Shown one piece after another: positions 1 through 6,114 of a DNA stretch of 6,461 nucleotides. Source of the DNA: Thermoplasmatota archaeon (GTDB lineage Archaea; Thermoplasmatota; Thermoplasmata; Methanomassiliicoccales; Methanomassiliicoccaceae); contig JAKIXL010000085.1 in assembly GCA_022709105.1 (NCBI GenBank), positions 1 through 6,461 on the forward strand, read 5' to 3'. A program made the position numbers and the translations under genes. A model generated the notes under the pieces. The model had not been told where the DNA came from and did not search any database. It saw only the letters and a program-made list of their open reading frames with translations. Every line of letters starts with the position of its first letter. Positions within the stretch are counted from its first letter, which is position 1.

Positions 1-1289
1 CGGTCGGTCGCCATCATTGGAGCGGGATATGTAGGGCTTCCGGTAGCGTGCATGTTCGCCTCCAAGGGCGCTTGCACGCTGGCAGTGGACATCGACGCTG
101 AGCGGGTGGACAAGATCAACCGCGGCATATCGCCGATCGAGGGAGAGGAGCCCGGCCTGGCCGAACTGATGTCCGAGGCGGCCGGGAGCGGAAGGCTCGT
201 GGCGACGACCGACTACGCCCGGATATCGGCCGCGGACGCCATCATCGTTTGTGTGGACACGCCTATCGACGAGGCCACTAAGAGGCCGGTGCTCGACATG
301 GGGCGCTGGTGTCCATCGAGTCAACGCTCCCTCCGCGGACCATGCAGGATCTGGTGATACCTATTATCGAGGAGTCCAGCGGCATGAAGACGGGGAGGGA
401 TTTTCTCTTGGTGCACTGTCCCGAGCGAGTGATGCCGGGCCGGTTGTTGAGGAACCTGAAGGAGTACGACCGGGTCCTCGGGGGGTACGACCCTCCATCG
501 GTGGAGGCTGGAAAGAAGCTGTACTCCATGATCATGGAAGGGAAGCTGCATACCTCCGATCTGCTGCACGCCGAGATATCCAAGACGCTGGAGAACGCCT
601 ACCGGGACGTGCAGATCGCGTTCGCCAATGAGGTCGCGCTCGCCTGCGAGGAGCTGGGCGCCGACGCGTTCGAAGTGCGGCGCCTCGTCAACACCTGCCC
701 CTTCCGCGACATGCACATCCCCGGGGCCGGCGTGGGCGGCCATTGCCTTCCGAAGGACTCGTGGCTGTTCACCTCGTCGCTCAACGAGTTCAAGCCGACG
801 ATCATCACCTCCGCTCGCGAGACGAACGAGCACATGCCGGTGCACATGGTCGAGCTGGTAGAGGATGCGCTATCGGAGGCCGGCCGGGAGATCGAGAGCT
901 CCCGGGTCGCCATTCTAGGCCTGGCGTTCCTCCGGGACTCGGACGACACGAGACACTCGCCGGCGCTGACCATCATCGACCGGCTGCACGGCCGCGCTGA
1001 CCTGGTGGTCCACGACCCGTACGTGGCGAAGGGATACCGCGCGCCCCTTGTGCGCGAGCTCGAAGAGGCGGTCAACGGAGCGGACTGCCTGGTCATCGTG
1101 ACAGATCATTCCTGCTACTGGGGCCTCGACCTGCACAACCTGAAGGCCGAAATGAGCACCCCTGTCATCGTGGACGGGAGGAACATGCTCTCGGCCGAAA
1201 CCTGCCGTTCAGAGGGATTCGTCTATCGCGGCATCGGGAAGGGGACCTTCAGGGGCCGACGGCCCTGGAGGAACAGAGCGAACGACTGA
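1..1289 (+). pseudogene. Nucleotide-sugar 6-dehydrogenase (UDP-GlcNAc/UDP-ManNAc dehydrogenase class), 5'-partial, frame broken near 300
   Basis: Would oxidise C6 of a UDP-N-acetylhexosamine to the uronic acid using two NAD+, in the cytoplasm. The window opens a few codons into the gene. Frame 1 gives the NAD-binding Rossmann motif GAGYVGLP (nt 19-42), then INRGISPIEGEEPGL and CVDTPIDE. Coding continues only in frame 3 from about nt 300: GALVSIESTLPPRT, SKTLENAYRDVQIAFANE (active-site Lys codon 582-584) and GVGGHCLPKD with the catalytic Cys codon at 744-746, ending at TGA 1287-1289. Frame 1 alone stops at 355-357. Relative to family members, about 14 residues between PVLDM and GALVSIEST are missing, and the join is out of frame. 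The downstream part has an in-frame GTG at 309, but no Shine-Dalgarno precedes it and it would lack the NAD fold. The family call is firm. The exact substrate is not resolved; the neighbours favour UDP-GlcNAc (WbpA-like). Either a real pseudogene or an assembly error. Confidence 0.85.
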
Positions 1290-1300
1290 AGGCCATCAGC

Positions 1301-1310
1301 AAATATTTAT
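1301..1310 (+). promoter_or_regulatory. Archaeal TATA-box-like promoter for the acetyltransferase gene
   Basis: AAATATTTAT is the most AT-rich stretch in its GC-rich surroundings and lies in the 47-base gap after the dehydrogenase stop. Archaeal transcription normally starts about 25-30 bases downstream of the TATA centre, here about 1330-1336, directly before the ATG at 1337. No Shine-Dalgarno is visible before that ATG, so the transcript is probably leaderless. It would drive the downstream genes independently of the broken dehydrogenase. Inferred from sequence only. Confidence 0.55.
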
Positions 1311-1336
1311 TGGCAGGCAGATGCTACGCAGGCCAG

Positions 1337-1789
1337 ATGAAGCTCTTGGCCCAATACTACTCGATAAAGGACTGCGACATCGGAGAGGACACCATCGTCC
1401 GCGATTTCGTCAACCTCTATGGGTGCAGGATCGGCCGGGAGTGCAGGATCGCCGCCTATGTGGAGATACAGCGCGGAGTGGTCATCGGTGACCGGGTGAA
1501 GGTCGAGGCGTTCGCGTTCATCCCTACGGGCGTCACCATCGAGGACGAGGTCTTCATAGGCCCTCGGGCGACGTTCACCAACGACCTCCATCCCCGGGCG
1601 GTGGGAGACTGGGAGATCACCCCGACGGTGGTCAGGAAGGGCGCCTCCATCGGCGCCGGCGCGGTCATCGTGTGCGGCGTGACGATAGGCGAGAACGCCA
1701 TGGTGGGCGCCGGCGCGGTGGTCACCAGGGACGTGCCTCCGGGAGCGGTGGTGGCCGGCAACCCGGCCCGCGATATCAAGAGGAAGTGA
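1337..1789 (+). CDS. Left-handed beta-helix (hexapeptide-repeat) sugar N-acetyltransferase, WbpD/WlbB-like
   Basis: Probably transfers acetyl from acetyl-CoA to the 3-amino group of UDP-2-acetamido-3-amino-2,3-dideoxy-glucuronic acid, a cytoplasmic step. The 150-residue product is mostly hexapeptide repeats ([IVL]-G-x-x-x-x pattern, about residues 13-76 and 100-135). It has the FIGPRATFTNDLHPRA segment (residues 73-88) typical of WbpD/WlbB-type enzymes, then IVCGVTIGE (111-119) and a C-terminal AGNPARDI (140-147) that caps the acetyl-CoA site in this superfamily. I chose ATG 1337: a TTG at 1310 in the same frame would start inside the TATA-like box. At 150 residues it is shorter than the roughly 190 of bacterial WbpD, but the helix looks complete. 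It ends 5 bases before the aminotransferase start. A related acetyltransferase of another 3-amino sugar is possible; the neighbours argue for the uronic acid. Confidence 0.82.
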   Translation: MKLLAQYYSIKDCDIGEDTIVRDFVNLYGCRIGRECRIAAYVEIQRGVVIGDRVKVEAFAFIPTGVTIEDEVFIGPRATFTNDLHPRAVGDWEITPTVVRKGASIGAGAVIVCGVTIGENAMVGAGAVVTRDVPPGAVVAGNPARDIKRK

Positions 1790-1794
1790 GCAAG

Positions 1795-2889
1795 ATGAAC
1801 AAGATCCCTGTATCCAGGCCGACCGTCACCGACGAGATGGTGGAGGCAATGGCCGACGCGGTGCGCAACGAGCGGATGGTCCTCGGCGAGAGCGTGTTCA
1901 AGTTCGAGGAGGAGTTCGCCCGGTACACCGGGACGAAGCATGCGATATCGGTGTCATCAGGCACGGACGCCCTGGTCCTGACCCTCATTGCTCTGAACGT
2001 CCGGGGGAAGGAGGTCATCACCTCCCCGCTCTCCTTCATCGCCACCGCCAACTCCATCGTTCACGCCGGCGCCACGCCGGTGTTCGCCGACTCGTCCCCG
2101 AAGGACCTCAACATCGATCCCGCCGAGGTTCGTACGATGAGCGGCACCGCCGCGATCATGCCCGTGCACCTGTTCGGCCAGCCAGCGAGAATGGACGAGC
2201 TCCGCGAGGCCGTCGGGGAGAAAGTGAAGATCATCGAGGACGCCTGCCAGGCCCACGGCGCGGTATACAAGGGCAAGAAGGCCGGGTCCATAGGAGACGC
2301 CGGCTGCTTCTCCTTCTACGCGACCAAGAACATGACCGTGGGCGGAGACGGGGGAATGATCACTACGAACGACGAGCGGTTGGCCGCGGACCTTCGAAAG
2401 CTCAGGGACTGCGGGCGAACCTCGAGGTACGTCCACGACATCTTCGGCTTCACCGCTCGGCTGAACACCGCCAACGCCGCCTTCGGCCGGGTGCAGCTGC
2501 GCAACCTTGACGGATGGAACGAGCGGCGGCGGGCGATCGCGCGGCGGTACGCCGAGAAGCTCAGGGACGTTCCCGAGGTGATCCTTCCGCCAATGGGGAA
2601 CAGGGACATCACCCCGGTCTTCCACCTCTTCGTGGTCCGGGCCGAGGACCGAGACGCCCTGGCCAGATCGCTCCAATCCCGGGACATCGAAACCGCCGTC
2701 CACTATCCGGTGCCCATTCACCTGCAGCCGGTGTACAGGGACGCGTTCGGGTACTCTCCAGGCTCGTACCCGGAAAGCGAGCGGCTTGCCGACCGCGTTC
2801 TCTCGCTGCCGGTATTCCCCACGCTCGCCGACGAGGACGTCGATCGCGTATGCGAGGCCATCATCGACCACTATGGGGGCAAGATATGA
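1795..2889 (+). CDS. PLP-dependent sugar aminotransferase (DegT/DnrJ/EryC1/StrS family), WbpE-like
   Basis: Probably aminates the 3-keto group of the UDP-sugar made by the adjacent Gfo/Idh/MocA oxidoreductase, with glutamate as likely donor. The 364-residue product has normal family length. Visible motifs are SSGTDAL (residues 54-60, phosphate-binding turn), IIEDACQAHGA (146-156, Asp149 contacting the PLP pyridine nitrogen), and CFSFYATKNMTVGGDGG (171-187) with Lys178 as the internal aldimine lysine. The C-terminal half carries GFTARLNTANAAFGRVQL (218-235), which is the family's substrate-loop region, and HYPVPIHLQPVY (303-314), close to the WbpE/DegT consensus. ATG 1795 is 5 bases after the acetyltransferase stop, with GTGA (1786-1789) as a possible Shine-Dalgarno. 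Upstream in-frame codons overlap the acetyltransferase and encode no family sequence. The stop overlaps the next start (ATGA). No damage is seen. Confidence 0.92.
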   Translation: MNKIPVSRPTVTDEMVEAMADAVRNERMVLGESVFKFEEEFARYTGTKHAISVSSGTDALVLTLIALNVRGKEVITSPLSFIATANSIVHAGATPVFADSSPKDLNIDPAEVRTMSGTAAIMPVHLFGQPARMDELREAVGEKVKIIEDACQAHGAVYKGKKAGSIGDAGCFSFYATKNMTVGGDGGMITTNDERLAADLRKLRDCGRTSRYVHDIFGFTARLNTANAAFGRVQLRNLDGWNERRRAIARRYAEKLRDVPEVILPPMGNRDITPVFHLFVVRAEDRDALARSLQSRDIETAVHYPVPIHLQPVYRDAFGYSPGSYPESERLADRVLSLPVFPTLADEDVDRVCEAIIDHYGGKI

Positions 2890-3839
2890 GAAGGATCGAG
2901 GTCGCCGTCCTGGGGGTCGGCTACTGGGGCAAGAAGATAGTCGACGAGTACAGCAACATCCCCGGCGTGAAGGTGAAGGCGGTATCGGACCAAATGGACA
3001 AGAACCTGGAGTTCTGCAGGGACCGCTACGGCGTGGAGAACCTTTACCATGACTACCGCGAGGTGCTGAAGGACGCAGACATCACCGCGGTGAACGTATG
3101 CCTTCCCAACGGCCTGCACCACCAGGCGTGCAAGGACGCGCTGGACGCCGGCAAGCACGTGCTGGTGGAGAAGCCCATCACATTGAGGTCGAAGGACGGG
3201 GCGGAGCTGGTGGAGCTTGCCGGAAGGAAGAACCTGACATTGTCGGTGGGTCACATCTACCGGTTCAACAACGCGCTCCTGGAGATACGCCGGCTGATGG
3301 GCCAGAACTTCTTCGGCAGGCCGTTCAGCATGAACTTCACATGGACCAATCTCGAGCCGGCGTTTCCCGACCGGGACGTAATCGTGGACCTGGCCCCGCA
3401 CTTCTTTGATATGGTGAACTTCATCTTCGACGCTTGGCCGTCGAGGATCACCTGCACCGGGAAACCGTTCCGGAGGAAAGAGCTGGAGGAGCTGGCGTAC
3501 ATTACCTGTGAGATGCCGTCAGGCGTCTTGGCGAACGCCACCCTGAGCTGGCTGGCCCCCCGCAAGGTGCGGCAGATCGAGCTCATAGGGGAGAACCGCT
3601 CGGCCCTCATCGACGCGGTGGCGCAGGACGTGACGATCTACGAGAGCGGGTACACTTACAAACTGGGGATAGAGAGGAACAACACCATCCGCACGGAGCT
3701 TACCAACTTCCTGCGGTCCATAGGCGACCCCGCCACGGAAACGAGGAACTCCGGTATAGTCGGCGTGAGGACGGTCGAGATGATCGAGAAGAGCATGGAG
3801 TCGCTGCGAGAAGGCAGGACCGTCGACACCGGTGCCTGA
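2886..3839 (+). CDS. Gfo/Idh/MocA-family NAD-dependent sugar oxidoreductase, WbpB-like
   Basis: Probably oxidises C3 of UDP-N-acetylglucosaminuronic acid to the 3-keto sugar that the preceding aminotransferase uses. The product has 317 residues. The N-terminal Rossmann fold has VLGVGYWG (residues 8-15). VCLPNGLHHQ (71-80) and VLVEKPIT (92-99) with the EKP triad (95-97) follow; Lys96 is the conserved catalytic and cofactor-contacting residue. GHIYRFNN (122-129) begins the substrate domain, and DLAPHFFDM (168-176) holds the Asp168-x3-His172 pair of the active site. All key residues are present and no frame break is seen. The start ATG overlaps the aminotransferase TGA (ATGA), which points to translational coupling; a GGGGG run (2875-2879) may serve as a weak Shine-Dalgarno. 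The family is certain. The substrate is inferred from the gene set, since Gfo/Idh/MocA enzymes act on many sugars. Confidence 0.9.
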   Translation: MRRIEVAVLGVGYWGKKIVDEYSNIPGVKVKAVSDQMDKNLEFCRDRYGVENLYHDYREVLKDADITAVNVCLPNGLHHQACKDALDAGKHVLVEKPITLRSKDGAELVELAGRKNLTLSVGHIYRFNNALLEIRRLMGQNFFGRPFSMNFTWTNLEPAFPDRDVIVDLAPHFFDMVNFIFDAWPSRITCTGKPFRRKELEELAYITCEMPSGVLANATLSWLAPRKVRQIELIGENRSALIDAVAQDVTIYESGYTYKLGIERNNTIRTELTNFLRSIGDPATETRNSGIVGVRTVEMIEKSMESLREGRTVDTGA

Positions 3840-3842
3840 GGT
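3838..3842 (+). promoter_or_regulatory. Shine-Dalgarno GAGGT for the glycosyltransferase
   Basis: GAGGT overlaps the oxidoreductase stop and lies 3 bases before the ATG at 3846. It matches the archaeal anti-Shine-Dalgarno (GGAGGTGAT core) and supports that start over later in-frame ATGs. The short spacing suggests coupled translation. Confidence 0.5.
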
Positions 3843-3845
3843 CGC

Positions 3846-4955
3846 ATGGCCAGAGTCTTGATGCTAGTCACCAACGAGTACCGCCCGGACCCCCGGGTGC
3901 ACAAGGAGGCGAGAGCGCTCATCGATGGCGGCCATGAGGTGACGGTCGCTGCGTGGGACCGGCAGCGAGCAAGGCCGCCCCGCGAGGTGGTGGAAGGGGT
4001 GAGGCTGCATCGCGTCCGCACCGGGAGGGTCGGCGGGCAGCTCGCGCTCGTTCTGAACTACCCGCTGTTCCTGCTCCGTTGCCTGGCCGCTGCCAGAGAG
4101 GTCCGCCCCGAGATCGTGCACGCTCATGACCTGGACACCCTGCCCGCGGGGCTGCTGATATCGCGGCTTAGGGGCGTGCCCATCGTCTATGACGCGCATG
4201 AGAGGTACGCCAAGATGATCGCCATGGACGTCCCCGCGGCCGTCTCCCGCCTCGTGGAGAAGCTGGAGCAAACAATGTTGCCCCGCGTGGACCTGGCCAT
4301 CACCATCAACGAGGCCATGGCCGCGGAGATGGAGAGGCACACCCGCGATAAGGTCCTGGTGATCATGAACGTCATCGAGCTTCCTCCGAGGTCAAGGACC
4401 AGACAGCACGTCGAGAACGAGTCCATCGTGCTCTTCAACCCGGTGACCTTCGAGCCGATGCGGTACCTGGAGGAGAGCATAGAGGCGGCATCCAAGACCG
4501 ACAGGTGCGTCCTGCGCATCGCCGGTTCAGGCCGTTTGCAGAAGGCCGTGGAGAAAGGTGCCAGGGAGCATGACAATGTGGAGTATATCGGCCACCTTCC
4601 GTTCTCAAGGCTGCTCGAGGAGTACGATAAGGTGGACGCTGTTCTCATCCTCATAGACCCTGCCAACGAGAACTACAGGACGGGAACGGCCAACAAGCTA
4701 GGCGAGTGCATGGCCTTCGGGCTGCCCATATTGGTGTCGAAGGGAACGCTCAACGCCATGATAGTAGAGAGAGAGGGCTGCGGCATATCCTTCGACTGGA
4801 GCGAAGAGAACTTCCGGCGCGCGGTGGACAGCTTGCGGGACCGGAGGACCAGGGAAGAGATGGGCCGAAGGGGACGGGACGCGGCCGAGAGAGAGTATAA
4901 CTGGGGTACGATGAAGGAGAGACTGCAGTATGCATATGCCCGCATACTGTCGTGA
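3846..4955 (+). CDS. Family 4 glycosyltransferase (GT-B fold)
   Basis: Transfers a sugar from a nucleotide-sugar donor to a growing glycan, probably a lipid-linked oligosaccharide at the cytoplasmic face of the membrane. The 369-residue product has the GT4 N-terminal layout: VLMLVTNEYRPDPRVHKEA (residues 4-22), IVHAHDLDTLPAG (90-102) and VYDAHE (114-119). The C-terminal donor domain has RIAGSGRLQKAV (224-235), VEYIGHLPF (245-253) and NKLGECMAFGLPILVS (283-298). Glu287 is the second glutamate of the usual EX7E pair, but the first position (279) is Thr, as in subgroups with an NY-T-NK-E-MA-G-P pattern. A hydrophobic stretch at about 65-83 could touch the membrane. It starts 6 bases after the oxidoreductase and is very likely in the same transcript, so it may use the diacetamido-uronic acid made upstream. 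Donor and acceptor cannot be read from sequence. Confidence 0.9.
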   Translation: MARVLMLVTNEYRPDPRVHKEARALIDGGHEVTVAAWDRQRARPPREVVEGVRLHRVRTGRVGGQLALVLNYPLFLLRCLAAAREVRPEIVHAHDLDTLPAGLLISRLRGVPIVYDAHERYAKMIAMDVPAAVSRLVEKLEQTMLPRVDLAITINEAMAAEMERHTRDKVLVIMNVIELPPRSRTRQHVENESIVLFNPVTFEPMRYLEESIEAASKTDRCVLRIAGSGRLQKAVEKGAREHDNVEYIGHLPFSRLLEEYDKVDAVLILIDPANENYRTGTANKLGECMAFGLPILVSKGTLNAMIVEREGCGISFDWSEENFRRAVDSLRDRRTREEMGRRGRDAAEREYNWGTMKERLQYAYARILS

Positions 4956-4965
4956 AACGTCCACA

Positions 4966-4975
4966 TTAGCTTAAG
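4966..4975 (+). promoter_or_regulatory. Possible weak promoter element before the ATP-grasp gene
   Basis: The 78-base gap 4956-5033 contains one AT-richer stretch, TTAGCTTAAG, that could be a poor TATA box. Initiation about 25-30 bases downstream would leave a leader of roughly 35 bases containing the GGTGA site, which fits that gene having a Shine-Dalgarno. It matches the consensus poorly, and read-through from the upstream genes is equally possible. Confidence 0.22.
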
Positions 4976-4984
4976 CATCCGGGA

Positions 4985-4999
4985 GCCCATTCGGTGGGC
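4985..4999 (+). other. Short hairpin in the gap before the ATP-grasp gene
   Basis: GCCCA-TTCGG-TGGGC is a perfect 5-base-pair stem with a 5-base loop containing TTCG. No T-run follows, so it is not a typical terminator. It could be a leader structure or chance in GC-rich DNA. Confidence 0.25.
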
Positions 5000-5019
5000 C
5001 GAAGGAACATAGCGTGGAA

Positions 5020-5025
5020 GGTGAG
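5020..5025 (+). promoter_or_regulatory. Shine-Dalgarno GGTGAG for the ATP-grasp gene
   Basis: GGTGAG lies 8 bases before the ATG at 5034, an ideal spacing and a strong match to the archaeal anti-Shine-Dalgarno. It fixes the start and implies a leadered mRNA, unlike the probably leaderless acetyltransferase gene. Confidence 0.6.
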
Positions 5026-5033
5026 GCTGCGAC

Positions 5034-6089
5034 ATGAAGGAGCTGACCGTGGTGGTTACCGGGTCGGGGGCCCCGGGTATAGCGGGCACTTTGTTCTCAT
5101 TGAAGGAGAACCCGGACCGAAGGCCGGTCAAGGTGGTAGGCACTGACATTGAGAATGATGTGGTCGGAAGGTATCTATGCGATTCCTTCCGCACCATCCC
5201 CCGGCCCAGTTCCCCCGATTACGTCAGCGCGCTCATGGATCTCTGCTATGATGCCGGGGCACGGACCATAGTCCCGCAGAACACTGCCGAGCTCGAAACG
5301 ATCTCCGCGAGCATCGACGATTTCCGAAGGGAAGGGATCCATGTCGTGGTCTCTCCCAAGGTGGCCATATCCTGCGCCAATGACAAGGACGCTCTCACTT
5401 CGATCGCACGCAACATCGGGGTCCCGGTCCCCGCCCACCGGATGGCCTCCACCATCGACGATCTTGTCGAGGCCGCGTCGGACCTTGGGTGGCCTGAAAG
5501 AAAGGTCGTGATCAAGCCGCCCGGCTCGAATGGCATGAGAGGGGTCAGGATAATAGATGAGGCCGTTGACCTGAAGCGCCTTTACTATGAGGAGAAGCCC
5601 AGCTCCCTCTGCGTCCGCATGGACCACATGAGGCAGGTGCTAGGTGGCGAGTTCCCGGAACTTATGGTGATGGAGCACCTGCCGGGGACCGAGTACACCG
5701 TGGACGTGTTCCACGGGGACGACATCCTGGCGATACCTAGACGGAGGGACCGCATAGTGTCCGGCATAACCTTCGCCGGGACGGTGGAGAGGCGGGAGGA
5801 CATCATCCAGAGCTCGGAGCGTCTCGCCAGGAGCCTCGGCCTGGACTACGCCTTCGGGTTCCAGTACAAGCTTGACAACGAGGGGACCCCAAAGCTCCTG
5901 GAGTGCAATCCCAGGGTACAGGGGACCATGGTGCTATCGACCTTGGCCGGTGCCAACATGATCTACGCGGCGGTCATGAAGGCCCTGGGCGAGCCAGTGC
6001 CGTCCATGAGGGTGACCTGGGGCACAAGGCTCATGCGGTACTGGGGAGGCATCGGTGTGGCGGACGGCCGCCTCGCGGTGAGGATATGA
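5034..6089 (+). CDS. ATP-grasp ligase, carbamoyl-phosphate-synthase-like
   Basis: An ATP-dependent carboxylate-amine (or related) ligase that would activate a carboxyl as an acyl phosphate. The 351-residue product has a pre-ATP-grasp domain opening VVVTGSGAPGIAGTLFSLK (residues 6-24). The ATP-grasp fold follows: VVIKPPGSNGMRGVRI (158-173), with Lys161 and the glycine-rich loop that hold ATP, then MVMEHLPGTEYTVDVF (211-226), and LLECNPRVQGTM (288-299), where Glu290 and Asn292 are the Mg2+-binding pair. All expected ATP and metal ligands are present. The resemblance is to small CarB-like ATP-grasp proteins found in polysaccharide clusters, not to real carbamoyl-phosphate synthase, which is about three times longer. 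It has its own good Shine-Dalgarno and overlaps the PHP gene by ATGA, so the two are probably co-translated. A role in modifying the uronic-acid sugar (amide or amino-acid attachment) is inference from context; the substrate is unknown. Confidence 0.85.
   Translation: MKELTVVVTGSGAPGIAGTLFSLKENPDRRPVKVVGTDIENDVVGRYLCDSFRTIPRPSSPDYVSALMDLCYDAGARTIVPQNTAELETISASIDDFRREGIHVVVSPKVAISCANDKDALTSIARNIGVPVPAHRMASTIDDLVEAASDLGWPERKVVIKPPGSNGMRGVRIIDEAVDLKRLYYEEKPSSLCVRMDHMRQVLGGEFPELMVMEHLPGTEYTVDVFHGDDILAIPRRRDRIVSGITFAGTVERREDIIQSSERLARSLGLDYAFGFQYKLDNEGTPKLLECNPRVQGTMVLSTLAGANMIYAAVMKALGEPVPSMRVTWGTRLMRYWGGIGVADGRLAVRI
6077..6081 (+). promoter_or_regulatory. Shine-Dalgarno GGTGA for the PHP gene
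   Basis: GGTGA sits inside the last codons of the ATP-grasp gene, 4 bases before the ATG at 6086. It favours 6086, rather than the second ATG at 6105, as the original start of the PHP gene. Confidence 0.45.
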
Positions 6090-6114
6090 GGGCCTGGCAG
6101 AGATATGAGGGCCT
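6083..6114 (+). repeat. Imperfect tandem repeat, 19-base period, across a stop/start junction
   Basis: GATATGAGGGCCT occurs at 6083-6095 and again at 6102-6114, a 13-base perfect repeat with 19-base period (1.7 copies). Each copy supplies an ATG (6086 and 6105). Because 19 is not a multiple of 3, the two ATGs are in different frames. Confidence 0.75.

Noticed and set aside
280..320. Programmed ribosomal frameshift in the dehydrogenase
   Set aside because: A frameshift would not supply the roughly 14 missing residues, and no slippery heptamer with a downstream structure is evident.
309..1289. Independent gene starting at GTG 309
   Set aside because: No Shine-Dalgarno or promoter precedes it, and the protein would start inside a Rossmann strand without the NAD-binding motif. 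It is the back half of the broken dehydrogenase.
1310..1336. Acetyltransferase start at TTG 1310
   Set aside because: It lies inside the TATA-like box, and the extra nine residues have no family resemblance; ATG 1337 fits better.
1672..1794. Longer aminotransferase starting upstream
   Set aside because: The extension overlaps the acetyltransferase and encodes a low-complexity Gly/Arg-rich sequence; family proteins start with the (I/K)PVSRPT segment at 1795.
1957..2871. Long antisense open reading frames, here and at 321-845, 2871-3401, 3864-4340 and 4673-5197
   Set aside because: GC-rich shadow frames opposite well-supported genes, with no recognisable domains and no start signals.
4985..4999. 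Hairpin as a transcription terminator
   Set aside because: No T-rich tract follows and the stem is only 5 base pairs.
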